A stretch of DNA of 64,000 nt, taken from Heterostelium album PN500 (lineage: Eukaryota > Evosea > Eumycetozoa > Acytosteliales > Acytosteliaceae). Each line of letters begins with the position of its first letter. Within the stretch, counting starts at the first letter, position 1. The DNA is taken from assembly GCF_000004825.1 (NCBI RefSeq), contig NW_008805090.1, positions 744,001 to 808,000 of the forward strand, read 5' to 3'. The translations under genes were made by a program, and so were the position numbers. Shown here piece after piece: positions 1 to 12,790 of this stretch. A model generated the notes under the pieces. The model was given only the letters and a program-made list of their open reading frames with translations. It searched no databases and was not told the origin of the DNA.

Positions 1-1
1 A

Positions 2-853
2 CCTTCACCAACGTCAAAGTTGGACGGTCTCGACTCATCATCGATCTCATCGTCTTCCTCACTGAGAAAGAAGTTTAACTCATTCAATAGCTTGAATATG
101 GGTGGGGTTGGTGATGGATCGAATCACCACCACCACCATCATCATCACAGCAATAACGAATCAATCATTCTAAGAAGTGTAAGCAGTAGTAATCTAGATA
201 TAATGAACAAGTCAAACGTTTCCACTATGTTTGATCAACCTCCCTCATCGTTGTCGAAGCGTCGATACAAACAACATGCTGGTAGCGGAAGTAATTCCAT
301 TACGATTGTCGATAGCGACCTATCGATGTCGATGTTTCCAGAGTTGGAGATTCCACAGTTTGATATGCATCCGGTGATAGTTGAGATCCTGGAGAGTTGT
401 ATTGAACGCGGAGACGTGCAGACCTGTGTATTTACCGTTCTCATTATGAAAGACCGGCTAAAGTTGGACAGTCTTCGTGTGTCTCAGTGGTTTGGCTCGT
501 ACGTAGAGCTACTGCATCGTTTCAAGATGTGGAACTGCGCCAATGAAATAATGAAGAGTTGCGAAGATCCATCGGTGGGATCACTCAGTCAGCGATCGAC
601 ATCGATTCTGATATCGTGTGGCTGTGGTAAGACACTGACACCAAACAACTGGGTTTGCGACAAATGTGGAACGGTGCCAGCGGAATGCTCAGTCTGTCGA
701 CTCCCTGTGAAAGGAGCGTTTGCCTGGTGCCAAGGATGTGGTCACGGAGGTCATCTCGAACACATGAAGAAATGGTTCGAGTCGGATCACGAAGTTTGTC
801 CAACCGGATCATGTACACATATTTGTAAACCAAGAACAACCATTATAGCATAA
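2..853 (+). CDS. wdr24: GATOR2 complex subunit WDR24, C-terminal part (5' partial)
   Basis: The reading frame is already open at the window edge, so the N-terminal WD40 propeller lies outside. What remains is a Ser/His-rich linker with an eight-histidine run. A helical segment follows (HPVIVEILESCIERGDVQT to FKMWNCANEIMKSC). The end is a Cys/His zinc-binding RING-like domain with paired cysteines (CGCGK, CDKCG, CSVC), a CQGCGHGGHLEHMKKWF core and CPTGSCTHIC. The order and wording of this ending match animal WDR24, which has WCQGCSHGGHLQHIMKW, better than its relatives WDR59 or MIOS. WDR24 acts in the GATOR2 complex at the lysosome, relaying amino-acid sufficiency to TORC1; that role is known for the family and only inferred here. 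No intron is seen in the visible part. A stop codon lies at 851-853, followed by A/T-rich DNA with AATAAA-like signals. Confidence 0.93.
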   Translation, partial: PSPTSKLDGLDSSSISSSSSLRKKFNSFNSLNMGGVGDGSNHHHHHHHHSNNESIILRSVSSSNLDIMNKSNVSTMFDQPPSSLSKRRYKQHAGSGSNSITIVDSDLSMSMFPELEIPQFDMHPVIVEILESCIERGDVQTCVFTVLIMKDRLKLDSLRVSQWFGSYVELLHRFKMWNCANEIMKSCEDPSVGSLSQRSTSILISCGCGKTLTPNNWVCDKCGTVPAECSVCRLPVKGAFAWCQGCGHGGHLEHMKKWFESDHEVCPTGSCTHICKPRTTIIA

Positions 854-1213
854 TAGTATAATCAAAAACAAGCATATAGTAAAATAGAAATAATAAAAAA
901 AAATAACTTATTTTTCTATTTTTAATTTTTTACACAAAAAATAAACTTCAAGATATATTTATTCAAAAAAAAAAAAAATTTAATGAAATAATTTAAATAA
1001 ATAAATATTTCTTTTATTTTCAATTTTGATTGTATTATAATTATTGTTATGTAATTAAATGAATTCAAGAGGATAGTGTAATTAAAAAAATGTGAAAAAA
1101 ATAAAAATTAATTTTTGAAAAAAAAAACGAACGAAAGTAAAAAAAAGAATTTTAAAGTATTATTATTTAAATTTGTTTGTTTATTATTATCAATAATATA
1201 TATTACTTAAATA
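854..1213. other. Intergenic AT-rich spacer
   Basis: About 360 bases between the wdr24 stop and the mpp10 start, almost wholly A and T, with several A runs and AATAAA-like hexamers near the 5' side that could serve as polyadenylation signals. Nothing else was recognised. Confidence 0.7.
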
Positions 1214-3923
1214 ATGAATAAAAATAATAATAAACAACAAGTATCAAATAAAAAGAACATACAACAACCTAAAACAACAGCAACGACAACAAAGAATAAC
1301 AAGAATAATAAAAATGATATAGAAAAGAAGAAAGAAAAGAATGTTGGTATAAAGGTGCCAGCAGAGAAAAAAGAATCGTTGATGGAAACACTCGAAAGAG
1401 TGATCACCGAGTTGAATAGTCATCCAGAAGCATTCATAGATCAACCTAAAGATATTGCAAAGTCAATGACTGATTACTTGGTTAGACTATATGATACTGG
1501 TAAATAAATATAGATATTATTATTATTATTATATAACTAAAGATTACTGAGACAGATAATAAATTGTATACTAATTCAATATTATATTTTTAATAATATA
1601 TATACTAGTTAAAAAGAATGAACCAATACCAACAGACTCATTAGAACATATATTATTGGATGGTTTCGATTACGAACAGATATGGTCACAGATCGATCTT
1701 TTCAATAATCCAATCATCTCTCATTTGGATTCAAATATAAAGTCATTGTTGGCCAACATTAAAGATGTTAATTTAATAGATGATCAAGATGATGATGATG
1801 AAGATGATCTAGAGTTGGGTGACGATGACTATGATGAAGATGATCTGGAGTTGGGTGAAGATGATGACTACCTGGAAGATGACGAAGAAGAAGAAGAAGA
1901 TCCAATCAGTGGAAGTCTCGGTGAAGATGACGATGACTATGAAGATGACGATGGTGTAGAAGATGAAGAAGATGAAGATGAGTTGGATGATGGTGAAGGT
2001 TTCGACTTGGGAATGGATGATGAAGATGAAGATGAAGAAGGAGAGGATGAAGAGGAAGATGAAGATAAACCATTGACAAAGACAAAGAAGAGTAATATGA
2101 AATTCTTTGACCAGAAGGAGATGGAGCAGTTTTTGGATGATGCTGACGATAATGAAGATGAAGATGATGAAGAGAAGGATTTTGAACTTGGTGATGAAGA
2201 TGACGATGAAGACGACGGAATGGTATTCCCAGAGGGTGAAATGGATGAAACCGAAAGACACCTAGATAAACTGCTCGATAAATATATGAACGAAGATTCA
2301 AGCACCAAAGCAAAGAAGAAACAAGTCAAGGCTGAAGATATGAAATTCGATGATTTCTTTAAAGGTGAAGGGTAAGTAGTTGCTGTAGTAGTAAACAACA
2401 AACTATTATAACTTACTAAACAACAATCAATTATTATTATTATTATCGCTATTTTTGTTATGCAGTGAGGAAGATGAAGATGATGAAGAATTCCCATTGA
2501 ATGGTAGAGATGATTATGAGGAAGATGAAGATGAAGATGGTTTGGACGATGAAGATGAAGAGGATGGAGCTGGTCTTGGATTGGAAGATGATGATGTAGC
2601 ATTGCAAGAAGACAATGAACCAACATTACCACCACAAGAACTATCAGAGTTTGAAAAGAAGGCACAGAGAGTACAAGATAAGATCAAAGAACTCGAGAAA
2701 CAAAACCTTAAAAAGAAGAACTGGACTGTTATTGGTGAAGCTGCTGCTAAAGATCGTCCTGTCAATTCACTTTTATCTGAAAATCTTGATTTTGAACATA
2801 CTCAAAGAGTAAGTTGATAACACAACACTTTCAAATTAAACAAATGTTTCTTATTTACGTTGTATTAACATTTTATTGTTATAATATAAAAATATAGCTT
2901 GCACCAGTAATTACACAAGAATCTAATCAAACTATTGAAGATATCATTAAAAAGAGAGTTTTAGAGGTTTGTTTTCTAAACTAAAATATAACTAGTACGA
3001 TATTATAATAATAATACTAATATCATTATAATTATCATTGATAATCACATAGAGAAACTTTGATGATGTAATAAGAAAAACAGAGAAGGAATTCCAAGAG
3101 AAATATAAAGCAAAACTTGAATTGAATGATCAAAAGAATACTGAAGGTTTAGGTTCTGTTTATGAGAAGGAGGTAAAGTGTTAATATATATAGTTTGGCT
3201 TATATATATATATATGTTTTGTTATCTTTTAAATTAATATCATATTAATAATGGTTTATTATTATCGTTTATTAGTATTTAACAAAGACGATGGGTGTAG
3301 AGTTAACGGATGAATTGAAAGAGAAACATAATACAATCAATAAGTTGATGGAAGCACTGATGTACAAGTTGAATTCGTTGAGTAACTTTAATTTCACACC
3401 GAACCGAATCAAACAACAGGAGCTGGTTGTCAACAAGGCATCTTCGATTACGATGGAAGAGAAGCTACCGACTGCAACCAGTACAGCCGAGTTGGTCGCA
3501 CCAAAGGATATCTACTTCAAGGAGATTGCAGACGAAGCCGGCTACTCGGAGCTGTCACAACAGGAGAAGAAGCAGTTGCGTTCGAAGCTTACCGACAGTT
3601 GGAGCAAGGAGAAAAAGAAAACCGAAGCACAACAGCGTATCGACGAGAAACTCAACCCACAACTCGCCAAGAAACACGAGACAAAGCGTGCGGTCGATCA
3701 TCTCAAGACCGCCAGAAATACAACGATCGTCGACACCAGCGATCAACGAAAGACAACCTCGTACGCCAAGTCTGGTACTGTGTTTGCTAAACTCCAAACC
3801 GAACAAGACAACAAGAGAAAAGGTGTACAAACCGAACAACAGCCATCCAACTATAAAAAACAAAAGAATAGTAATAATAATAATGGCAATAACAAAGGAA
3901 GCTCTTCAAATTATAAACTTTAA
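1214..3923 (+). CDS. mpp10: U3 small nucleolar ribonucleoprotein MPP10
   Basis: Six exons: 1214-1499, 1609-2371, 2466-2808, 2898-2966, 3053-3172 and 3276-3923. All have GT-AG borders and keep frame, giving 742 residues. The spliced sequence contains Mpp10 family blocks: LLDGFDYEQIWSQID near residue 111, FEHTQRLAPVITQES before IEDIIKKRVLE, RNFDDV, and PKDIYFKEIADEAGYSELS in the last exon. Residues ~140-400 are an extremely acidic Asp/Glu stretch, typical of this protein. MPP10 is a nucleolar component of the small-subunit processome with IMP3 and IMP4, needed for U3 snoRNA-guided early cleavages of pre-18S rRNA; that is family knowledge. The C-terminus ends in a lysine/asparagine tail. The start is the first ATG after AT-rich leader DNA. 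Introns are 80-110 bp. Confidence 0.93.
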
Positions 3924-5049
3924 TTTTATTTAATAAAAAAAAAGAATTATTATACAATTCAAGAATTTGATTTTCAGAAGACATTCAAAGGAAAATATTC
4001 CCAACTCTGTGTTCAGATAAGAAACATCAAAACGAAGTTATAAAACAATTTTTATTATCAACATACACGTCCACTATTTGCAAAGATAGAAAAAATAAAT
4101 GTTTTGTTTTTTCATGGAATTATAATAAAATCAGATCGAACTGCACATGGTTTTGCGAATCCTATTTAAACAATTTCGTGTAGATTACGTTATTCTCATC
4201 AATGATTGTTACGTCTACTGTTGAATAGTTAAGAAATAATTTAAAGCTAAATCCATCTTTTCCAAGTTATCTTTCTAATAATAAATAACTGTTAAATTAA
4301 TTCTAATTGTTGTTTTTTTTTCATCCAATAAAGTTTGTGAAGGGGAATACTGATATACTGCGCACAATCGACCAACCAGAATTCCACGAACACAAAAATC
4401 GCACAAGAATTTTTCCAAATCGCATAGAAGAAAGACGAATTGAAAAAATTAAAGTTTTATTTTATTTTTTTATCAATATTTTCAAATTTAACAATTTTGT
4501 TATTATTAAACTTTTGTTTTTTCAATTTTTACATCACTTGGTTTTCTGGTGATCTTCTCCTTTTTTGATACACATTTAAATAGTTGATCTCACCTTTATT
4601 ATTGAAACATATAATAGAATAAACCTACATAAAAAAGCAACCCATCAAATCAGAGTTTATTGTTAAAGAATTCAACAAATTAAATCTAAGCTTGTTGGGA
4701 CATTTAAAAAAAAAAAAAAAAAGAAAGATCTGTTTTGTTTGTTTTTATGGTGAATTAGATTCGATTAGATGATGATTATTATTTATTTTACATGTGATAG
4801 GTAGAAAAAGAGAAGAGAGAGAGAAAGATAAATGTTTTTATTATTGTTGATTTGGTTGGTTGTCAAGTTGTCAAGTTTAATTTGATTTGATATGATTCGA
4901 TTTGTGAACACAATAATAATAATAATAATTTGTATCTACAAGAATCTGTTTATATAAAATGAATTACATCTGTGGTATTTGTTGTTTTTGTTGTTGTTAT
5001 TGCTGTTGTTTTAATAATAATATATGTTTACTACTGTTGCTTTCTTTTT
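3924..5049. other. Intergenic region, possibly holding degenerate sequence
   Basis: About 1.1 kb between the converging ends of mpp10 and the adenylate kinase gene. Roughly 3960-4560 is less A/T-monotonous than usual spacers. It contains an 81-codon frame at 4307-4552 with no recognisable product. No tRNA, repeat partner or splice-supported exon was found. It may include decayed coding DNA, but I cannot name it. Confidence 0.5.
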
Positions 5050-6818
5050 CTAAGCTTTTCCCATTTTTGGATGAAGAGTTGACAAGTTCTCAAGTCTGAT
5101 GAGAGGTGCTTGGAAGTCTACCTTGAACATATATTCATGTTGTGTAGTTGTTTCGATTTCCATTGTCGTTGGATTTATTCTATGAGGAATATGGGTTGTT
5201 CTTACATCTACGGTTGCTCTAAATCCTCTGTTATTAATAAAATATACAAAACAAAAAAACAAACCAGATCATTAGTAATGACATTTTAATATTAATATAC
5301 CTAATAAACAATGATAATAATATACCTTTCGGATAAAACATCTAATGCCATATCGACAGCTAATGGGTTGGAAAAGATACGATTGGTAACTCTCATGGTT
5401 GCGCTACCGGCAATCGAGTGGCGACGCACCGTCGGTATAAAGTCTTTGTCGATGATGTTGATGACCGATGCAAAGAGATCGGTGTGTCGGAACTGATATT
5501 CGTCGAGTCGCGTCACCAGATCGACACGTGCATGATCGGTGATGTCGCTCACCAGTGGAATGCGCTGTACCATATCGTAGGTCTCCTCGGCCAACTCCAG
5601 TGAACTCTGATACTTGAACTCCTTGATGATACTCTGCTGTACTTCGCCAATCGCTTTGCTGGCATCGATTATCGAGAATGGGAAATGTTTCTTTAGGGTC
5701 TGTAGCGTCGAGTAGTGATCCTTGAAGATCTTGTAACGCTTGCGCGCTGCGTCTTCCGACGTGTCGGTATCACGCTCCTCCAAGAGCGGCAAACCCTGTG
5801 CTCTCAGCTTTATATTGGTTTCTTTGGTGATTTGACCACGTCGAATCTGACGGTCGACCGACTCTTTCTCCTCGACAAAGAGGACGGTCACACGGAAGAC
5901 CGGACGCGGAAAGCAACTGGCTTGCGGTGTGTTGAAATAGCTCTTTCGTAGCTCCTTCATTTTCTCGTAGAGTGCATTGATACACTCGACCTGGATGTTG
6001 GTTCGTGGGAATCCGTCGACAACGACACCGCTGCGGTACTCGACTTTGCGGAGTTCCTCGAGGATCGTGTGGAACACGAACGAGTCATTGACCATGCCAC
6101 CGGTCGCCTTGATGCGACGCGCCTCTGCATTGTTGAGAAGCGACGACATGACGATTGGCGCAGCGGTGATGCCACGCACCGAACTGATAAACGGTGTGTT
6201 TGTTCCCTTTCCGGAGCCGGGCGCACCCATCAGGTAGATGATCTCCTGTGGGAATCGCATATTCTCCTTGCCGTAGCGCATCTCCAGTTTATTCCAAACC
6301 GTATTGAAAATGATGTTTGGATCTTTGATCTCGAGGTCGTCCGACGACTTCTCACTGGGTGGCGATGGCATTGAATCGATCGTCTGTTGTTGTTTGCCAT
6401 GCACACTGCTACTAATCGATGATAGATTATTAATTATATTGGTTGTTGAGAAATTATGTATTGGATCAGTATTATTATTATTATTATTATTATTGCTATT
6501 ATTATTGTTATTTCCATTTTTATCTAAATGATCATTTTGATTGTTATTATTATTTTCATTATTATTATTATGATTGCTATTATTTTGTAAATCAATTAAA
6601 TTATTTGTATTATGACTATTATTTTTCTTTTGATGTTGTTGTTGTTGCTGTTGCTGATGTTGTTTTTGATGTAAATGTGTTGAAGCGGTAGCAGTAGTAG
6701 TCGATGAAGAAGAAGATGTACAATAATGTAAAGATGATGATGCAATGCTTTTGATACTGTTGATCCTAAAACTATGTAAATAGAATTCTCTACTTGTTGC
6801 TAAAAATAATGATTTCAT
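5050..6818 (-). CDS. Adenylate kinase family protein with Asn-rich leader
   Basis: Two exons on the minus strand (6818-5326 and 5227-5050, intron 5228-5325) encode 556 residues. Residues 1-33 (MKSLFLATSREFYLHSF...) are basic, hydroxylated and free of acidic residues except one Glu, resembling a mitochondrial presequence. Poly-Ser, poly-Gln and long poly-Asn runs follow to about residue 120. A nucleoside monophosphate kinase domain follows: P-loop GAPGSGKGT at 198-206, NMP-binding region, DGFPRT at 268-273, and an Arg-rich lid-like part (RQIRRGQITKETN). These residues fit reversible phosphoryl transfer between ATP and AMP. After about residue 420 comes an extra domain of ~135 residues (QFRHTDLFASVINIID to IRLENLSTLHPKMGKA) that I cannot name; simple adenylate kinases end before it. 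Substrate preference and location are inferred. Confidence 0.85.
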
Positions 6819-8431
6819 TATCTGTTTATTTATTTGTTCTTCTAACGCAAGTAAATTTCAATCATATCATTTGATATTGTTTAATTAGTAGTCAGAAAAA
6901 GTAAACACTCCAAAAAAAATGATCATTTTTTAAAATTAATTTAAATTAATTTTGATTTTTATTAATATTTGCAGAGTTTTTTTTTTTTTGCTTAAATCTA
7001 TCATCTCATCGTTGTAAATTTTAATGTTTTTTAATTTATTTATTCAAATTGAAAGAGTAAAATCAAATTATTATTATTATTTTAGATTGATAATTAAAGA
7101 AAGATCATATGGTTTTATCTGATCTGAAATTCAGTGTGAGGTGAAAATCTCTATTGAGACCTTAACTAAAAATTAAAAAACTTATTTTTTTTCATATTAA
7201 AATTCTGTTGATCACACGGCTCGCTTTGTGTATGGAGAGTTTAGTCGACCAATCCAATTGTTGCCTATTGGTTCATTGAAGAGTCAACACCTCTCGTCTT
7301 TAAAAATTCAACTAATTCATTTTCGTGAATAACAATATTTTTTTGATGTTTTTTTTTGGTTTTAATAATAAATCGATTTGATATCTTAAAAAAAAAAAAA
7401 ATATAATTTACTAATTTTAAAAAAAAAAACATCAAAAAAAATAATTAAAAAAAAAAAAAGTAATAATTAAAAATAACAAATGTTTATAAAAAAGAGTTAT
7501 AGTTAAAATTAAAGTAATATTATATAGAAACAAAACCACCATCTATAGACTTGACTAAAGCAATACAAAACAAAAACATAACAAACACAATTAGTATGAT
7601 CATATTTATTTAGTGAGTGTGTGTCTGTGTGTTTGTCTTGTAAAATAAGTAATACATACATGCTACTTATATTTGTACAAATAAAAAAATTCACACTCTA
7701 AATATTCATCAAATCAAACCAACAAATCAAATCACTTAATCAAATCAAAATCAATAAATTTATAGTGAGTGAAAGGAAAATAATAATAAATTATTTAATA
7801 AGTAAAAAAAGATAAAATAAGAACATCATTTATTTTATTAGTTGGTCAAACAATCAAATCAATTGTTGTTTGCATGGATAGATAGAAAGACAGATAGACA
7901 GATATTTATATATATATATTTTTATTTTATTGATTTCATTTACTTTATTGTATTTTTATGATTCCTAAAATCAAACATTATTTTAAACATCAAATTTGGA
8001 ATTAGACTTTGGTCATACAGAATCTATAGAATTCACTTCCATCTCTCTATATTTATCACTTTTCTTCACTTTGGTCAATCAGATTTTTTCAGTTCATTTT
8101 TTATAATACAATATAATAGAATAGATCAAAATCAATATTTAGAAATTTATTAATTAAAGATTTTATATATAAAGATAAAGTAGTTTTAAAGTTTAAATTA
8201 AGATATAGATAGGTCCTCCTACAGTTTAATTAAGATAGTAAGGTTACATCATTCATTTTTATTTTAAGTAGGTACAAAACAAATAAAGAGTTAGAAATCT
8301 ATCTTTTTTCTTTTCTTTTTTTTTTTTTTGCATCTTAAACTTTCATTCATTCTTTGCTGCTTGCTGTTCCTATTGTTTTTTAAAACAACTCAAACATTTT
8401 TCAAACATTTCAATCAACAATCAATCAATCA
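6819..8431. other. Long divergent intergenic region
   Basis: About 1.6 kb between two genes reading away from each other, so it should hold both promoters. It is AT-rich with many A and T runs (for example near 6975, 7390 and 7440). A short less AT-rich patch at 7200-7310 carries CCAAT and ATTGG boxes close together. A (TATA) stretch lies near 7905-7920. No gene or RNA was recognised. Confidence 0.55.
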
Positions 8432-11400
8432 ATGCAATCAATCAATGCAATCAATCACATTTCAAAGAAGTTTCACTCAATTGTGTCAGTTGATCAACAC
8501 TCCAATCGGTATATTTATATCAAAAATCAAATATTTGAATTTATTAATTTTCTTTTTTTTTTTTATATTTTTTTTTTTTTGCAAGTTTTTAATTATTTTT
8601 TGTTTTTTTATTTATTTTTTTGGTATTTTTTTGAAAATCTTTGAAAAAGAAGGTTTAAACGGTTCTTGGTGACAAAAGCAGCAGAGAGTGGTATCAAAAA
8701 AGAAGAACATTAACAATAACAATTATAAATAGAAATTTTCATAAAAATAATAACAATAACATCACAACAAACAAAAGATACAACAGGATTAAAATCGTAT
8801 AACAATTAATATAATAACTAATATTATAGGTTGAAAATAATAAAATAACAAAATAACTAACTATTAACATTAGTAGTAACAACAATAATTGTAACAATAA
8901 CAATAGTTCCAATAATAATAATAATAGAATAATAGCTAGATAGTTTTTGTAAATTAACAAAAAAAAGTTACAAAAAAGTGTGTGTTTGTTGTAAAATTAA
9001 TATATCATATCATAGATTTTTTTTTTTTTTGTTAAAATTAAAAAAAGAAAAAGAACAACAAGAGAATTAACAAAAATTAAAAAAAAAAAAATTTTAATTT
9101 AAAGATATAACAAAATAGAGAGACATAGTAAGGTAATTCTGATTGAGAGCGACACCAGCGGTGGCAAATCTAGCCCTACAACCCTGGAGAAGCTAAGTCA
9201 AATACTTGGCCGTAAGAAAAAGTCCACCTCATTTTTGTTTAGCGGTAGTACGAGCAACAACAGCAACAGCAGCAACAGCATCGGAGGTGGTAGCGGCAGT
9301 GCAACATCGCATCAGAGAACCTATCTAACCGTATCGACACCATCGTTGACGACCACTACCAACGGCAACAACAACACCTCTGGTTCAAACGGAAACAACA
9401 ACAACAACAACAACTCAGCGGCACAGTCAACAACCAATAGCAATACTGTAGGCAGTGGAAGTGGTAAAACTATATTACGAACACTCTCTGCCAATTCGAC
9501 CAATCAATCTCTCTCCATTACTATGAGTCAGATACATCATAGTTCCGGATCGAACAACTCCAACGACGATCGTCTACCTTCACCAGACGGCAGTAACAAA
9601 AGATCAATCATGGGTGCCGGTGCATCTATAACTGTTTCTACAGATAAAGGAAACAACAACAACAATAATAGTAGTAAATCAAATAACAATGATCAATATC
9701 AGAACAACAACAACAATAATAATATTAATAATACCCAAAATGCGGTAATACAACAACACTCACAAGAATATCACAAGACTTTGATGGCAGAGATTCAATT
9801 CCTGGAAAGATTGTTACAAGACCAAATTACTCAGAGAAATAGTAATACTAGAACTCTTTGTGGTTCTCAACAATCACCAGCGACAGGTAGTCCAGCTAGT
9901 ATGACTCCTGCTGTTGGTGGTGGTGGTAATCTCTCGCATGTCAAGACCAATGCAGTGGTCGGTGACAAAGAGATGTTGATACGTGAGGGTGAGATGGACG
10001 GTGACGATATTGAGTTGCGTCGCTACGAAGATCAGCTGAAGAGAATGATCGAATCAAAGAAATCCGATCTGCGACAGCACATCATGCAGAGCGACAAAGA
10101 CAGACCACCCGCCCAAAAGCGATCGGCTTTTCTCAAGTCTGGCGCTGCCCTCTCAATTTTCCCCACCATCATGGAGGAGAAAATATGTTCATCACTACCA
10201 TTGATTCGTATCGAAAAACCAAAGTCTAAAAAACAACTACAACAACTAGCTAAACAACAATCAAAACAGCAACAACAATCATCAAACAACAATGTTGTTG
10301 ATGATAATAATAATAATAACAATAACAATAGTATAGATGTAGATCAGAGTAATCAAATGAAATACAAGTTGAATCAAAGTGAATCGAGTTCAACTACTTC
10401 GACACCGATTGGTACCTCTACTCTAAGTTCAACCTCAACTTCAACTCCTTTGACACCGACCTCTATCATTATAACGACGTCCGATGAAAACATAAAGAGT
10501 ATGAATAGCTCTGAGAACAACAATAACGGTAGCTACCAGATCAACCACCGAAAGAGTAATGAATCCGCAACAGAATATGACTTGGCAGCAGTCGATGAGT
10601 TCAAGCCAATCGTTACCCTGGTCGGTCCCATGCCAGACCTGCTGGAAGATGAACGAAAATACAACGATGTAATTTGTTGTAAATCCGGTTCATCCTATCC
10701 CAAACATTTCAGTGGAAGAAGAGTATGTTGTTTTTTGTTAACCAATTGTTACAGTGCGAGCGTGTTTTACTAACTATCATGTTGTTATTGATAATTAATT
10801 AGCAAGGAGATCCAATTTGTGATAGATTTAAAGTTAGTATATATAGAAATAATGTTATTGCAACTTTAGCCGATGGATGTAATTGGGGACGTCTACCTTA
10901 TGAGGCAGCCACCAAGGCAACCGATGCATTTTTGCAATTCATGGAAGAGAACTTCCACGAGATCAATACAGTGAGAAAAGCCGGATCATTCTTGCTCGGT
11001 GGTATGACCGCTGCACACAAGGGTATCATTGCCGGCAAATCAGAGGTCTGGGAGAGTGGTACCTCCACACTGATCGGTGGTCTACTCACCAAGATCAAGA
11101 AACCAAAGAAAGATCACACCGATTTCAAACGAATGTCCTCACTGACATTCATCGATGTCGAAGCAGATTGGGTATTCACAGGTGTTACTTTAGGTGATTG
11201 TAAAGTAAGTATAACTGCTACACTTTAACAACAATAACAATATCAACAACCAGCTATTAACCATACTTTTTGAAATGATATTTCTTTATTTATTATTATT
11301 TTAGGCATTCCACTACTCTGTTAAAAATAAAGTATTTAGTGATATAACAAAAGGAAACAGACAGAATCTTTCAGATGCTAGAGATCCAGGTGGCAGACTC

Positions 11401-12032
11401 GGTCCCTACGTTGGAAACGGTGAGCCCGACCTCAGAAACCTCAGTGTGTTTTACAAGTATTGTGATGAAAATGATTTGATTCTTTTGTTGAGTGACGGTG
11501 TACATGATAATTTAGATCCTCAACAAGTAAGTAATTAATTATAATTGAACAAAAAGAATAGATAGATAGGTATTAACAAGTATTATTTATTTATTTATTT
11601 TTTAATAATTTAATAAAAGCTCGGTTTGAAACCATTGGATTTAGGTATAGATGCAGAGAGTTGGGATATTGCAGGTCAGCAATTCGCAGCAGAGACCGAT
11701 AGAATCAAGAACGAATATAGAACGCAGTGGCTGTCCGACCATTTCAACGATGAAAAGTCATTGACCCCAAGCTACATCACCAACTATCTATTGAAGCACT
11801 GTGTTGACACCACTCAAACCAGCAGAGATTTCATGGAACAAAACACCACCAAGAAGCTACCATGTGATTATAAATTGGTATGAAAAATAGCGACAACAAC
11901 AACAATAACAATCATTTATTTAAATATTTACTAACTTTACACTTTACTTTATTATCTTCATTGCTATAGTATCCTGGTAAAATGGACCATAACACTTGTA
12001 TTTGCTTTAGAGTTGAAAGATTCTACACTTGA
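8432..12032 (+). CDS. PP2C-like domain protein, CG9801 type
   Basis: Proposed exons: 8432-8508, 9129-10722, 10803-11204, 11305-11526, 11620-11877 and 11970-12032; 871 residues. The last five exons are well supported. Exon 1 is inferred because the frame at 9129 has no ATG of its own; splicing GT at 8509 to AG at 9128 gives a continuous frame (HSNRKVILIESDTSGGK). The first ~460 residues are Asn/Ser/Thr/Gln-rich. A PP2C-like domain starts near residue 560 and has an Asp-Gly motif (ADGCNWG), a TLGDCKAF strand and LLLSDGVHDN near residue 755, i.e. candidate metal-binding aspartates. The ending CICFRVERFYT matches the PP2C-like CG9801 group. This group has diverged from classical Ser/Thr phosphatases; catalysis is not certain. 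The proposed first intron, about 620 bp, is unusually long here. Confidence 0.82.
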
Positions 12033-12790
12033 AAGAATAATAATAATAATAATAGTAATAATAGTAATAATATTAACAACACCAACATCACCATCACAAT
12101 AACTTATATAGAGAATATATTTCTTTAATTTCTTTCATTCTTTCATTCATTTCTTTCTTTCTTCTATCTTTTTTCATTTCTTTTCACAATCCAATCCAAT
12201 TCAATTCAATTCAAACAAAAATCACAACAAACAAAACATTCATACATAATAATTCACTGTCAAATTTCAAACTTGATGATGGCTCTTTGAAACTTAATAA
12301 CAACAATAATAACAACAACAACTTGATAAATACAACATACAAATCACAACAAACAACCTCCTCTTCACCATATCAAACAATCAACCTCCATCAAAGACAA
12401 CAATAAGCAGTATTCTAGTCTTTTATCTCATCCTTTTTTTTGTTTTTGTAAAAATGATATATATTAACTTGTATTAATAAACCTGAGTAATAGTAAAAAA
12501 AATATTTAATATTAAACAATCCTTATTTTATTTGATTGATTGATTTAAATCTATTCATTATTGCAATTTATCAACTTTTGAATTAATTTTAATTTTAATT
12601 TTTTTCTAAAAAATTCACAAAAACGAACGATTTTTTTTTTTAATATTATTTTATTTTTATTGATTATTTATTTTTATATTTATAACAATAGCTTAACTTT
12701 TTGTATAGAAAAGTTGATATAATATTGATTAATCATTATAAATATAAATTTTGTTTTAACTATATAATATACATATATATATACTAAATC
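12033..12790. other. Intergenic AT-rich spacer
   Basis: About 760 bases between the PP2C-like gene and rpf2. The first part has AAT/AAC trinucleotide runs and pyrimidine-rich TTTC stretches (12120-12190); the second is almost pure A/T with a TATATATA tract near 12770, just before the rpf2 start. No gene recognised. Confidence 0.6.

Noticed and set aside
1809-2665. Long minus-strand open frames opposite mpp10
   Set aside because: They are the antisense of the Asp/Glu codon run and give Ser- or Ile/Phe-only sequences without domain content.
4307-4552. 81-codon frame after mpp10
   Set aside because: No domain, lysine/asparagine-rich by base composition, no conserved start context; may be chance or decayed DNA.
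8328-8672. Phe-rich frame near the PP2C-like first exon
   Set aside because: Starts at a non-ATG codon and is made of T-run translation (poly-Phe); only its overlap with the proposed exon 1 frame matters.
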